This document shows, piece by piece, positions 47,823-56,841 of a DNA stretch of 64,000 nt (position 1 is the stretch's first letter; each line of letters starts with the position of its first letter). The notes beneath the pieces were generated by a model that saw nothing but the letters and a program-made list of their open reading frames with translations, was not told where the DNA came from and made no database searches. The position numbers were made by a program, and so were the translations under genes. The DNA lies in NCBI RefSeq assembly GCF_030373245.1, contig NZ_JAUCZF010000005.1, positions 62,001 to 126,000 of the forward strand, written 5' to 3'. The stretch is from Hydrogenophaga sp. (GTDB lineage: Bacteria; Pseudomonadota; Gammaproteobacteria; Burkholderiales; Burkholderiaceae_C).

Positions 47823-48908
47823 TCAGGCGGCGCTGGCAAAACGCCAGGCCATTTCTGCGAGAGGGCGAGCGCCTGCTGCGGAAGAAACCGCCTGTGCACT
47901 GGAAGCGGTGCCCATCTCGACCCGCTTGGCAATGCCTTGCAGGATGGCGGCCAGGCGAAACAGGTTGTAGGCGAGATAGAAGTTCCAGTCGGCCTGCAAC
48001 TGCAGCGGTGTGGCAAATCCGGTGCGTTCGCAATAGCGGGCGATGTACTCTGCCTCAGTGGGAATGCCCAGTGCGGCTACGTCAAGTCCGCCAATGCCGC
48101 GAAATGCGCCCGGCGGGATGTGCCAGGCCATGCAGTGGTAGCTGAAGTCGGCCAGCGGGTGACCCAGCGTGGAAAGCTCCCAGTCCAGCACCGCGAGCAC
48201 GCGCGGCTCGGTGGGGTGGAACATCAGGTTGTCCAGGCGGTAGTCGCCGTGCACCACCGACACCAGGGACTCGTCGCGCGCCATGGCCGGTATGTTCTGC
48301 GGCAGCCAGGCCATCAGTTTGTCCATCTCGGGAATGGGCTGTGTGATCGAGGCCACGTACTGTTTGGACCAACGCCCGATCTGACGCTCGAAATAGTTGC
48401 CGGGCTTGCCGTAGCCGTCCAGGCCGACGTCGCTGGGCCTGACCCTGTGCAGCGTCGCCAGCACGCGGTTCATCTCGTCGTACACCGCGGCGCGCTGCGG
48501 CTTGTCCAGCGCGGGCAGGGACTGGTCCCACATCACGCGACCGTTCACGCACTCCATGATGTAGAACGCGCGGCCAATCACCGATTCGTCTTCGCACAGC
48601 GCCAGCATGTTCGCCACCGGCACCCCTGTGCCGTGCAACGCGCTCATCACGCGGAACTCGCGCTCGATGGCGTGGGCCGAGGGCAGCAGTTTGGCGACCG
48701 GACCCGGCTTGGCGCGCATCACGTAGGCGGTGTCGGGCGTGATGAGCTTGTAGGTCGGGTTGGACTGCCCGCCCTTGAACATTTCCACCTGAAGCGGACC
48801 CGCAAAACCCGTTACGTTGGCCTGCATCCAGGTTTGCAGCGCCACCAGATTCACTTCATGTTGGGCCGAGACGGGGCGTGTTCCCGTGAAATTCTGCAGA
48901 TCACTCAT
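47823..48908 (-). CDS. APH-type phosphotransferase (ACAD10/11-linked kinase)
   Basis: The product is 361 aa of the choline/aminoglycoside kinase fold. ATP-binding K67 is in YVMRAKPGP, the Brenner motif is VVHGDYRLDNLMF with D222 and N227, and Mg-binding D242 is in AVLDWELSTLGHPLADFS. This catalytic set is complete. It is not a drug-resistance enzyme: GGQSNPTYKL and the following dehydrogenase gene match the ACAD10/11 kinase domain, which phosphorylates hydroxyacyl-CoA. The Crp-family gene lies 43 nt upstream. Confidence 0.88.
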   Translation of the reverse strand: MSDLQNFTGTRPVSAQHEVNLVALQTWMQANVTGFAGPLQVEMFKGGQSNPTYKLITPDTAYVMRAKPGPVAKLLPSAHAIEREFRVMSALHGTGVPVANMLALCEDESVIGRAFYIMECVNGRVMWDQSLPALDKPQRAAVYDEMNRVLATLHRVRPSDVGLDGYGKPGNYFERQIGRWSKQYVASITQPIPEMDKLMAWLPQNIPAMARDESLVSVVHGDYRLDNLMFHPTEPRVLAVLDWELSTLGHPLADFSYHCMAWHIPPGAFRGIGGLDVAALGIPTEAEYIARYCERTGFATPLQLQADWNFYLAYNLFRLAAILQGIAKRVEMGTASSAQAVSSAAGARPLAEMAWRFASAA

Positions 48909-48951
48909 GGCTGAGAGCCCTGTGGGTCCTGGTCAGCCAGGCGTGTGGCGC

Positions 48952-49671
48952 TCAGGATTCGGCCTCTGAAATGCGCATCAACATGTCGCGGTTGCGCACC
49001 ACCAGGCCGCCCGGCTCGATGCGGATTGCGTCCTCGCGCTCCATCGATTTGAGCTCCTGGTTGACGCGCTGGCGCGAAGCGCCCAGCAGCTGGGCCAATT
49101 CTTCCTGAGCCAGTTGCAGGCCGATGCGCATCTCGTTGCCGTCCGACAGGCAGGGCACGCCGTAGCTGCGCACCAGGTGCAGCAACTGTTTGGCCAGGCG
49201 CGCGCGCAACGGCAGCGTGTTGAGGTCTTCCACCAGGCCAAACAGGGTACGGATGCGCCGCGCCTGCAGACGCATCAGCGCCTCGTACAGCTCGACGTGG
49301 GTGGTCAAAATTTTCTGGAAATCGTTGCGCGCCACGCAGAGCAGGGTGGTCGATCCGTGCGCGTAGGCATCGTGGGTGCGCTGATCGCCGTCGAACATCG
49401 CCACATCGCCAAACCACACGCCCGGTTCCACATAGGTCAGCGTGATCTGCTTGCCCGACAGCGAGGTCGAGCTCACGCGCACCGCTCCCTTGGCCACGGC
49501 CGTCCACTCGGAGGGTGGGTCGCCGCGGGCAACGATGAGGTCGCTGTCCTTGAATCGCTTGACGTAGGCGCATCGCAGGATGTCGTGTCGCAGTGAAGGA
49601 GAAAGATTGCTGAACCAGCGACCACTGTTGATCGCCTCGCGTTCTTCCATTGTCAGAATGGGTTCGTCCAT
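48952..49671 (-). CDS. Crp/Fnr family transcription regulator
   Basis: The product is 239 aa. The cyclic-nucleotide-type beta-barrel (KRFKDSDLIVARGDPPSEW, VEPGVWFGDVAMFDG) is followed by a C-terminal winged helix whose recognition helix reads ASRQRVNQELKSME. There is no N-terminal Cys cluster, so it is not an oxygen-sensing FNR. The DNA-contact residues differ from E. coli CRP (R-Q-R-V-N-Q versus R-E-T-V-G-R), so the target site may differ. It probably controls the surrounding acyl-CoA genes. Confidence 0.88.
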   Translation of the reverse strand: MDEPILTMEEREAINSGRWFSNLSPSLRHDILRCAYVKRFKDSDLIVARGDPPSEWTAVAKGAVRVSSTSLSGKQITLTYVEPGVWFGDVAMFDGDQRTHDAYAHGSTTLLCVARNDFQKILTTHVELYEALMRLQARRIRTLFGLVEDLNTLPLRARLAKQLLHLVRSYGVPCLSDGNEMRIGLQLAQEELAQLLGASRQRVNQELKSMEREDAIRIEPGGLVVRNRDMLMRISEAES

Positions 49672-49796
49672 GGTCTGTCTTGTGGGTGACTGGGGAGTGG
49701 AGCATTGTCGCCACAGGGACGTGGCGTGTGCATCGGGATAAGCGCGCAGGGCTGCTGTTCAGGTGCGGCAGGTGAAATGAAGCAACCGCGCCCAGC

Positions 49797-50576
49797 TCAT
49801 CGGTAGCGGGGAGGGCGCTTGTCGAGAAACGCGGCGATGCCTTCGCCGCCATGCGCATGGTGAAGGCAGCGAACAAAATGATCACGCTCGCTCCCGAGCT
49901 GGTCGTGCAGGGGCGAGGTCAGCGCATCGTTGGCCAGCTCCTTGATGCTGGCCAGAGCATTGGGCGAGCGCGCATTGAGCCGTTCGCACAAGGCCAGCGC
50001 CTGGTCGAGCGCTTCGCGCTCGCCGCTCACCCGATTGATCACGCCGAGTTGCTGCAGGCGCTCCGCGCTGATGCGCTCGCCCAGCATGAGCAGCTCCAGG
50101 GCCGTGGCGCGTGGCAAGGCGCGCATCAGGCTCCAGCTGGCGCCACCGTCGGGTGACAGACCCACATTGCTGTACGCCATGACAAACACGCTGTTGTGCG
50201 CGGCAACGATGAAATCGCAGGCGAGCGCCAGCGAAAAGCCAGCGCCGGCACAGGCGCCTTCCACCGCCGCGACCACCGGCTTTGGAAAGCTGCGTATGGT
50301 CTCGATCCAGTTGTGCAGGCCTTCGATGCTCTGCGCCTGGACCGAGGGCGGCTGCTGGCGGTTATCGAGCAGGCGTTGAAGGTTGCCGCCCGCGCAGAAG
50401 TGCTGGCCCTCACCGGTGATGACCACGCTGCGCACGTCCGGGCTGCTCTCGGCCACGTTGAGTGCTTCCACGCCAGCGGCGTAAATGTCGGGACCCAGCG
50501 CGTTGCGGTGGTCGGGGTTGCTGATGGTCAGCACCATGGTCTGGCCATGGCTGTCACTTTTGAGGCTGGCGGTCAT
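49797..50576 (-). CDS. Enoyl-CoA isomerase/hydratase family protein, PaaG-like
   Basis: The product is 259 aa with a crotonase fold (FCAGGNLQRLL, EGACAGAGFSLALACD). The two Glu residues of true hydratases are absent (Ser and Tyr in their places). D143 in NVGLSPDGGASW matches the catalytic Asp of PaaG-type isomerases. It may shift double bonds or act on ring-derived CoA esters. It lies 138 nt after the PaaH-like gene on the same strand. Confidence 0.82.
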   Translation of the reverse strand: MTASLKSDSHGQTMVLTISNPDHRNALGPDIYAAGVEALNVAESSPDVRSVVITGEGQHFCAGGNLQRLLDNRQQPPSVQAQSIEGLHNWIETIRSFPKPVVAAVEGACAGAGFSLALACDFIVAAHNSVFVMAYSNVGLSPDGGASWSLMRALPRATALELLMLGERISAERLQQLGVINRVSGEREALDQALALCERLNARSPNALASIKELANDALTSPLHDQLGSERDHFVRCLHHAHGGEGIAAFLDKRPPRYR

Positions 50577-50714
50577 GGGGTTTCGCGTGAGGAAAACAGT
50601 GTCGGTGTGCGGTGTCTGGTTTCAGGGCACCCGGAGAGGTGGCGCTGCCGGGCCACAAGAAACATGCCCCCGGCAGACGGAGCAGGGAGAAAGATTCGCG
50701 GCGGCGCAGGGGCG

Positions 50715-52235
50715 TCATTCCTCTTGCTGCATGAGGCTCAGGCCCAGTGCGCCACGTCGGCGCAACCAGGGAGAAGGGCGATAGCGCGGGTCGCCATACA
50801 CCGTCTGCATGTTGAACAGGATCTCCAGCACGTTGGCCGGGCCGATGCGGTCGCCCATGGCCAGCGGCCCCATCGGGTAACCCAGCCCGAGGGTGACGGC
50901 GACCTCCAGGTCGGCCGGCGTACACACGCCTTGTTGACACATGTCGGCCGCGATGTTGACGATGGTGGCCACCACGCGCTGGGTGACGAAGCCACCGCTG
51001 TCTCGGATGATGCTGACCGATTTGCCGTCTTGGGCAAACAGCGCATGGGCGGCGTCGCGCATGTCGCTGCGGGTGGCTGGGTTGGTGGCCAGGACGCGGC
51101 GTCGCGTGGCCTTGTCATCCAGCATCATGTCGATGCCGAGGGTGCGCGCCGGGTCCAGCCGCTCGACCGCGGCCAGCGTGGTCACGTCCAGCCCCAGCGG
51201 GGCGACCAGAATCAGCGCCTCGCCCGATGGCACCTGCCCTGTCTCGATGTTGGCGCCCAGATCCTTCAACAATTGGTAGATCTCAGTCCGGCGCGCTGCC
51301 TTCGGCGACACCCAGACCGGTGGCAATGCCTTCACCGCGGGGACAGCTGGCTCGGCGGGAATCTCGGCCACGCCTTGGGCGTAGCGGTAGAAACCTTCGC
51401 CAACTTTTTTGCCGAGCACCCCGCCGGCCAGCCGCTGCGCCGTGATGGCGCTGGGGCGGTAGCGTGGTTCTTCGAAGTACTGGTGGTAAATCGACTCCAT
51501 CACCGGATGCGACACGTCCAGTGCGGTGAGGTCCATCAGTTCAAACGGGCCGAGCCGAAATCCCATCTGGTCTTTGAGGATGCGATCGATGGTGGCGAAG
51601 TCGGCTACGCGCTCACTGGCTACCCGCAAGGCCTCGGTGCCGTAGCCGCGCCCGGCATGGTTGACGATGAAGCCTGGGGTGTCCTGAGCCGCTACCGGCG
51701 TGTGGCCAAACTGCCGGGTGAAGTCACTGAGTTGTTGGCACACAACAGGATTGGTCTTCAATCCCGCGATCACCTCCACCACTCGCATCAGCGGCACCGG
51801 GTTGAAAAAGTGGTAGCCAGCCAGCTGTCCTGGCCGCTGCAGGCCAGCGGCAATGGCGGTGACCGACAGAGAGGAAGTGTTGGTGGCCAGCACCGCCTGC
51901 GGGCTCACCAAGGCCTCCAGCTCGGCAAAGAGCTTGCGCTTCACATCAAGGCGTTCTACGACGGCTTCGACCACGAGGTCACAGGCGGACAGAGCCTCCA
52001 GGCCGGACGCCACGTGCACGCGGGCGCAGCAGTCATCGGCTTGAGCTGTGGGCAGTTTGCCTTTGGCGACCAGGGTCTGCCAGGTCTGGTGCAGGGCCTG
52101 GCGCGCGGTTTCAGCCGCACCTGGTTGGACGTCGTACAGGAGAACGGTGCTGCCAGCCTGAGCCGCCATCTGGGCGATGCCTCGGCCCATGGCGCCAGTG
52201 CCAACAATGCCCGCAGTTTGAAAGATGGCTTGCAT
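50715..52235 (-). CDS. paaH: 3-Hydroxyacyl-CoA dehydrogenase, PaaH-like
   Basis: The product is 506 aa. The NAD domain starts IVGTGAMGRGIAQMAAQAG and has NTSSLSVTAIA and YHFFNPVPLMRVVEVI with the catalytic His. Two 3HCDH helical domains follow, as in the roughly 500-aa PaaH/PaaC family. It oxidises 3-hydroxyadipyl-CoA or related esters to the 3-oxo form. Neighbours in the phenylacetate pathway other than the PaaG-like gene are missing, so a wider substrate range is possible. Confidence 0.85.
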   Translation of the reverse strand: MQAIFQTAGIVGTGAMGRGIAQMAAQAGSTVLLYDVQPGAAETARQALHQTWQTLVAKGKLPTAQADDCCARVHVASGLEALSACDLVVEAVVERLDVKRKLFAELEALVSPQAVLATNTSSLSVTAIAAGLQRPGQLAGYHFFNPVPLMRVVEVIAGLKTNPVVCQQLSDFTRQFGHTPVAAQDTPGFIVNHAGRGYGTEALRVASERVADFATIDRILKDQMGFRLGPFELMDLTALDVSHPVMESIYHQYFEEPRYRPSAITAQRLAGGVLGKKVGEGFYRYAQGVAEIPAEPAVPAVKALPPVWVSPKAARRTEIYQLLKDLGANIETGQVPSGEALILVAPLGLDVTTLAAVERLDPARTLGIDMMLDDKATRRRVLATNPATRSDMRDAAHALFAQDGKSVSIIRDSGGFVTQRVVATIVNIAADMCQQGVCTPADLEVAVTLGLGYPMGPLAMGDRIGPANVLEILFNMQTVYGDPRYRPSPWLRRRGALGLSLMQQEE

Positions 52236-52311
52236 AAGGGTGCTTTTTTTGGAATGGAAGGCTTTGGACCTATGACAAAATGTTCAGTAACACCACACAA
52301 AGGTCTTTGAC

Positions 52312-54390
52312 GTGCGCCAGTTCTGTATCGGCAGCATTCTGCTTTTTACCGCAGTGAGCAGTTCGGCGGTCACGCTGGGCCGACACAGCGGTGCCGGCAT
52401 CATTGGTCGCCCCCTGGACATCCGGGTTCAGGCCTTATTGTCACCCGGTGAAGACATCGGCAATCTGTGCGTGAACGCCGATGTGCTGTATGGCGACATC
52501 AAGGTATCGCCCGACGCCGTTCGAACCACGGTGCAGCGCGCCTCGCCGGACGCGCAGCCGTCGGTGCGCATCCAGGCGCTGGTTCCTATCGACGAGCCCA
52601 TCGTAACGGTGTTCGTGCGTGCTGGCTGTACCACGCCGTTCACCCGCCGCTACGTGTTGTTGGCCGATCCGGTGAGCGAGCCCACGCGCGCAACAACCGC
52701 TGCCCAGGATGCTGCGCTGCAGCCCACGGCGCCCACCGCCGCGGGATTGCCCAGCTTGCCGTCCGCTGCTGGCACGCCGCTGCCTGCTGCGGCAGCGGCA
52801 GATCGTCCCACTGCCTCCACCTCAACGCCTCGCCTGCCGCCTGCTGCTCGCGAGCGGCCCCGCGCCGCTGTGCGTTCCAGCCAGCCTGCGAGCATCGTGC
52901 GCAGACCAGTGGCACCGCCTGTTAACCCCACGCCTCGACTGGAACTCGATGCGATGGATCTGAGCCTGGCGATCGAACGTGATCCGGTGCTCAAGCTTTC
53001 GCTCAGCCTTCTCAGTGAGCCCACGACTTCAGAAGAGACGAGGGCTGCGGCGGGCTTGTTGTGGAAGGCGATCAACGCGTCACCTGAAGACATCCTGCGT
53101 GATGCCCGCAAGCTGGAGGTGCTCGAGGCCGAGTCCAAAGGCTTGCGGGAGGCCGAGGCGCGCAATCAGGCCACCATCGCGGAGCTGAGTGCGGCGGCCG
53201 AGCAGGCACGTACTTGGCAGTGGGTGGTCTATGGTCTGGCTGCGCTGCTGGGGCTAGCCCTTCTCGGGCTGCTGCTGTTGTGGCGGCGTTCGAAAAGCGC
53301 ACGAGACTTTGGCTCTGCAAAGGCCTGGTGGGCGGCCGAGGGTGGCTCCAAGCCGGCAGCGCGCGAGCCGACGCTGGGGCGCGCCGCCGCCGCGGCAGAG
53401 TCGGTGGACATCGATCTGGATCTGAGTGACCAGCAGGGTGTGGACGCATTCCGACCTTCGTCGCGTTCTCAATTGCTGGAGGACAGCACGCCCGCTGCCC
53501 TGGACAGCTCACTGGGCAGATCATCCGTACCCGGCACAGAGCGGCGAGATTTTGCGGCGAGCCAGATTGCGTCTCGATCGGTGGCGGCTGAGGAGCTGTT
53601 CGACGTACAGCAGCAGGCCGAATTTTTCATCTCCCTGGGTGAGGATGAGCAGGCCATTCAGGTGCTGCGCAACCACATCCAGGACAGCCAGGTGCCCAGC
53701 GCGCTGGCCTATCTCGACCTTTTCAAGATTTACCATCGGCAGGGGCGCCGTGCGGACTACGAAGTCCTGCGCATCGAGTTCAACCGAGTGTTCAACGCCG
53801 GCGCGCCACCGTTCGACCAGTACGCCGATGGCAGCAAGAGCCTTGAGGCCTACGAGACTGCGTTTGGCCGCATTCAGGCACTCTGGCCAGAGCCTCGGGT
53901 GCTGGATGTGATTGAGGAGTCGATCTTCCGCGAACCGGGCGATACCGAGGCCGAGGTGTTTGATCTTGAGGCCTATCGCGAGCTGCTTCTCCTGCACGCG
54001 CTGGCCAAGGAGATCATCCAGCGCGAGGCCGCTGACTCAGCTGCGCCGAAGGATTTTCAGAACACCAAAGTGCAGCGCCTCCAGGCCAAGAGCAAGGCGA
54101 CGGGGGCTGATGGCGTCACGAAGCCGATGGACATGCAGCCACCGGCGTCACCCAACCTCGGCCTCGATGTGAATCTGGACGACCTGTCGGAGTTTTCGGC
54201 CTTTGAGGCTTCGTTGCCTGAGGTGCCAGCGCCAGTTCTGCCGACATCCAAGCCCAAGTTGCAGCGCGATGCCGACGACCGCGATGAAGCAGGCAACCTG
54301 ATCGACTTCGAGGTGCTGGATTTCACCGCTCCCGATGATGACCAAGACCAGATGAAAGACAAACCAGACGCCCCTAAACCTAAAGGCTGA
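52312..54390 (+). CDS. FimV-like inner-membrane protein
   Basis: The product is 692 aa from GTG 52312, with AAAGG upstream. A signal peptide (MRQFCIGSILLFTAVSSSAV) precedes a FimV-type domain (LGRHSGAGIIGRPLDIRVQ, Cys53 and Cys106 probably paired). A Pro/Ala-rich linker (125-210), a short coiled coil (265-300), a membrane helix (303-324) and an acidic cytoplasmic part with a FimV/TPR-like helix pair (QQQAEFFISLGEDEQAIQVLRNHI) follow. FimV acts in polar assembly and type IV pilus or type II secretion. It lacks an obvious LysM motif. Confidence 0.8.
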   Translation: MRQFCIGSILLFTAVSSSAVTLGRHSGAGIIGRPLDIRVQALLSPGEDIGNLCVNADVLYGDIKVSPDAVRTTVQRASPDAQPSVRIQALVPIDEPIVTVFVRAGCTTPFTRRYVLLADPVSEPTRATTAAQDAALQPTAPTAAGLPSLPSAAGTPLPAAAAADRPTASTSTPRLPPAARERPRAAVRSSQPASIVRRPVAPPVNPTPRLELDAMDLSLAIERDPVLKLSLSLLSEPTTSEETRAAAGLLWKAINASPEDILRDARKLEVLEAESKGLREAEARNQATIAELSAAAEQARTWQWVVYGLAALLGLALLGLLLLWRRSKSARDFGSAKAWWAAEGGSKPAAREPTLGRAAAAAESVDIDLDLSDQQGVDAFRPSSRSQLLEDSTPAALDSSLGRSSVPGTERRDFAASQIASRSVAAEELFDVQQQAEFFISLGEDEQAIQVLRNHIQDSQVPSALAYLDLFKIYHRQGRRADYEVLRIEFNRVFNAGAPPFDQYADGSKSLEAYETAFGRIQALWPEPRVLDVIEESIFREPGDTEAEVFDLEAYRELLLLHALAKEIIQREAADSAAPKDFQNTKVQRLQAKSKATGADGVTKPMDMQPPASPNLGLDVNLDDLSEFSAFEASLPEVPAPVLPTSKPKLQRDADDRDEAGNLIDFEVLDFTAPDDDQDQMKDKPDAPKPKG

Positions 54391-54407
54391 CAGTTGATCC
54401 AGATGCA

Positions 54408-54445
54408 CAGAAGGCCAGACCAAGTCGACTTGGTCTGGCCTTCTG
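54408..54445. terminator. 38-bp perfect palindrome, bidirectional terminator candidate
   Basis: The left half is CAGAAGGCCAGACCAAGTC (54408-54426) and the right half its exact reverse complement, so there is no mismatch and no spacer. It can form a 17-bp hairpin with a 4-nt loop. It lies between the convergent fimV-like and hydroxyacid dehydrogenase genes. No long T-run follows in either direction. Confidence 0.7.
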
Positions 54446-54459
54446 CTTTGGAGCGTTCG

Positions 54460-55467
54460 TCAGCGGCGAACTTGCAGCGCTCCGGGGTTGACGATATTCG
54501 TTGGAGTGCCCTTGATGTAATTCACCACGTTGTCGAAAGCGGCGGAGAAGTAGGTCTCGTAGCTGTCCTGCTCCACATAGCCAATGTGAGGCGTGCAAAT
54601 GCAGTTCTCCAGCCTCAGCAGGGCGTGACCCTGCAGGATGGGCTCGGATTCGAACACATCGACCGCGGCCATGCCGGGACGACCCCGGTTCAGGGCGGCG
54701 AGCAAGGCCTCGGGCTCGATGATTTCGGCACGCGAGGTATTGACCAGCAAGGCGGTCGGTTTCATGCGCGAAAGGTCTTCGAGCGATACACAACCGGTGC
54801 TGGTTTCTCCCAGCCGCAGGTGCAGCGTGAGCACGTCGGCCGACTCGAACAGGCCAGCCTTGGTGGTTGCCACGTCGTAGCCGTCCGCTGCGGCACGGGC
54901 GCGCGAGGCCTCACCGCCCCACACCACGACGCGCATGCCAAAAGCGCGTCCGTAGCCCGCCACCAGCTGACCGATCCGGCCGTAGCTCCACACACCCAGC
55001 GTCTTGCCGCGCAACACCATACCGACACCAAAGTTGGCCGGCATGGATGCCGCCTTGAGACCGGCCTGTTGCCAGGCTCCGTGCTTGAGGTTGGCCACGT
55101 ACTGAGGGATGCGTCGCATGGCCGCCATGATCAGTCCCCAGGTGAGTTCGGCGGTGGCAACCGGCGAGCCAACGCCCTCTGCCACCGCAATACCGCGCTC
55201 GGTACAGGCGTTGACGTCCACGTGAGCGCCGATCTTGCCCGTTTGCGAGATCAACTTGAGGCGAGGCAGCTTGGCGATCAGCTGCGCATTGATCTGGGTG
55301 CGCTCACGGATGAGCACCAGGACGTCGGCATCCTTGAGACGGACCGACAACTGACCCACGCCCTTGACCGTGTTGGTGAATACCTTCGCGGGATAGGGTT
55401 CTAGCTTGGCAGCGCAGGGCAGTTTGCGTACGGCGTCCTGATAGTCGTCGAGGATCACGATGTTCAT
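54460..55467 (-). CDS. D-2-hydroxyacid dehydrogenase family protein
   Basis: The product is 335 aa. The NAD-binding motif GVWSYGRIGQLVAGYG lies near residue 158. The catalytic Arg is in NTSRAEII, Glu in DVFESEPI, and His in CTPHIGYVEQ. The fold is complete and typical of reductases of 2-oxo acids; the substrate is unknown. It is convergent with the fimV-like gene, and a perfect palindrome in between is the probable terminator. A 119-nt gap follows the upstream small gene. Confidence 0.9.
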   Translation of the reverse strand: MNIVILDDYQDAVRKLPCAAKLEPYPAKVFTNTVKGVGQLSVRLKDADVLVLIRERTQINAQLIAKLPRLKLISQTGKIGAHVDVNACTERGIAVAEGVGSPVATAELTWGLIMAAMRRIPQYVANLKHGAWQQAGLKAASMPANFGVGMVLRGKTLGVWSYGRIGQLVAGYGRAFGMRVVVWGGEASRARAAADGYDVATTKAGLFESADVLTLHLRLGETSTGCVSLEDLSRMKPTALLVNTSRAEIIEPEALLAALNRGRPGMAAVDVFESEPILQGHALLRLENCICTPHIGYVEQDSYETYFSAAFDNVVNYIKGTPTNIVNPGALQVRR

Positions 55468-55586
55468 GGCCGCTATTGTGCCTTCCCATTTTCGACCTCC
55501 TGCTGGCCAAGGCGCAGTGGGCGCGGAGCGCGTCCACGAGGCGCGGAGACTCAGGCGACCGAACCCGCGGCCGCCTTTGATTCACT

Positions 55587-55940
55587 TCAGGCGCGAGACT
55601 GGCTCAGGCGCTGCTCCATCGCCACCAGCCGGTCCAGCTCGGCGCATACATCGCTCACGCGGCCTGCCAGCACCACACGCTTGTCCTGGCCCCAGGGCTC
55701 TCGGCTGCCGGCGCGCCGCACACGGCTGAGCTTCGGCTTGTCACAGGGCAAGGCGGTCACGGCGAGCTCAGCGGGGGCAATCGGCTGCGCCATCGGGCGC
55801 CCGAGCCAACCGGCGCGGGCGAAACGCTGCATGGCCAGTGGTTGAGGTCGGGCAACAGCTGGCTCGGTGTGGCGGGGCAACCAGCTGTCGATGATCAGCA
55901 GCGGCGCGCGCCAGGTGTTGGTGTTGAAACGGATTCCCAT
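55587..55940 (-). CDS. Hypothetical protein downstream of lexA
   Basis: The product is 117 aa. ATG 55940 has GGAG 6 nt upstream on the minus strand. It has no signal or membrane helix; it is Arg/Ala/Pro-rich, with a probable helix at the end (VCAELDRLVAMEQRLSQSRA). It lies 133 nt after lexA on the same strand, so it may be SOS co-transcribed. No second SOS box is seen in that gap. No family is recognised; SulA or ImuA identity is not supported. Confidence 0.65.
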   Translation of the reverse strand: MGIRFNTNTWRAPLLIIDSWLPRHTEPAVARPQPLAMQRFARAGWLGRPMAQPIAPAELAVTALPCDKPKLSRVRRAGSREPWGQDKRVVLAGRVSDVCAELDRLVAMEQRLSQSRA

Positions 55941-56073
55941 GCGAAACTCCAAAAAAAGGGGTTGAACACAGGCAGGATTGAGTCGGAAATCGCCGCTGCA
56001 GGGATGTGCCGCTCGGTCAGACACCGAATCGGCCAAACGCCCGCCACCTGCTGAAGCGACTGGATGCTGGACC

Positions 56074-56760
56074 TCAGAGCTGGAAACTGTTGCGGATGAG
56101 GCCGACGGCCAGGCCTTCGATCTCGAAGGGTTCGCCGGGTTCGACCACGATGGTCTTGAAGTCTGGGTTTTCGGCACGCAGTTCGATGCGGTCGGGGTGG
56201 CGCACAAAGCGCTTCACGGTGACATCGTCTCCCAGCCTGGCTACCACGATCTGGCCGTTTTTCGCGTCTTTGCTGGACTGCACCGCAAGCAAGTCGCCAT
56301 CGAGAATGCCGACGTCGCGCATGGACATGCCACGTACCTTGAGCAGGTAATCCGGCGTGCGCTGGAACAGGTGGCGCTCAAGGTGGTAGGTCTGGTCTAC
56401 GTGCTCCTGCGCCAGGATCGGCGAGCCGGCGGCAACCCGGCCGATCAGGGGCAATACGAGCTGAGACAGGCTTGGCAGCGGCAGTGTAAGCTGGCGCCCG
56501 CGAGAGGCGTTGATGGACTGCAGGTCTTCGCTTCGCAGGCGAATGCCGCGCGAGGTACCGCTCACCAGTTCGATGACCCCTTTGCGCGCCAGGGCCTGCA
56601 AATGCTCCTCGGCGGCATTGGCCGATTTGAATCCCAGTTCGGATGCAATCTCGGCGCGTGTTGGCGGGGCGCCGGTGCGGCGGATGGCCGTCTGGATCAG
56701 TTCCAGGATCTGCTGTTGCCTGGGTGTGAGCTTCGGATGGGTGCGTTGCAGGTCGTTCAT
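56074..56760 (-). CDS. lexA: SOS repressor LexA
   Basis: The product is 228 aa. The winged helix ([37 protein letters not shown]) is followed by the self-cleavage site A111-G112 in GRVAAGSP. The catalytic dyad is S146 in [11 protein letters not shown] and K183 in DVTVKRF. It represses DNA-damage genes until RecA filaments trigger cleavage. Two SOS boxes lie 30-64 nt upstream, so it autoregulates. Confidence 0.97.
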   Translation of the reverse strand: MNDLQRTHPKLTPRQQQILELIQTAIRRTGAPPTRAEIASELGFKSANAAEEHLQALARKGVIELVSGTSRGIRLRSEDLQSINASRGRQLTLPLPSLSQLVLPLIGRVAAGSPILAQEHVDQTYHLERHLFQRTPDYLLKVRGMSMRDVGILDGDLLAVQSSKDAKNGQIVVARLGDDVTVKRFVRHPDRIELRAENPDFKTIVVEPGEPFEIEGLAVGLIRNSFQL

Positions 56761-56789
56761 GAGGGTCTTCCCAGAAGCGGAGGGGCAGA

Positions 56790-56805
56790 CTGTTCACCCA
56801 TCCAG
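56790..56805. promoter_or_regulatory. LexA (SOS) box 1
   Basis: CTGT-TCACCCAT-CCAG on the plus strand matches CTGT-N8-ACAG with one change. It lies 29 nt before the lexA start codon. Its centre is 19 bp from box 2. Confidence 0.75.
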
Positions 56806-56808
56806 TAT

Positions 56809-56824
56809 CTGTATTTTTAACCAG
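56809..56824. promoter_or_regulatory. LexA (SOS) box 2
   Basis: CTGT-ATTTTTAA-CCAG has the same one-base change as box 1 but an AT-rich spacer, so it is probably the stronger site. It ends 17 nt before the divergent asparaginase start and could touch both promoters. Confidence 0.8.
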
Positions 56825-56841
56825 TTCCAAAGGTTTGGCAA

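Noticed and set aside
47823-48908. Aminoglycoside resistance gene
   Set aside because: It has the APH fold, but the ACAD partner and the family N-terminus point to acyl-CoA metabolism.
48952-49671. The Crp-family protein as the regulator of the FNR-like site at 32597
   Set aside because: It lacks the FNR cysteines and its recognition helix differs, so pairing it with that site is not supported.
56074-56760. Prophage CI-like repressor
   Set aside because: Full LexA layout with Ala-Gly site, Ser-Lys dyad and SOS boxes, and no phage genes around.
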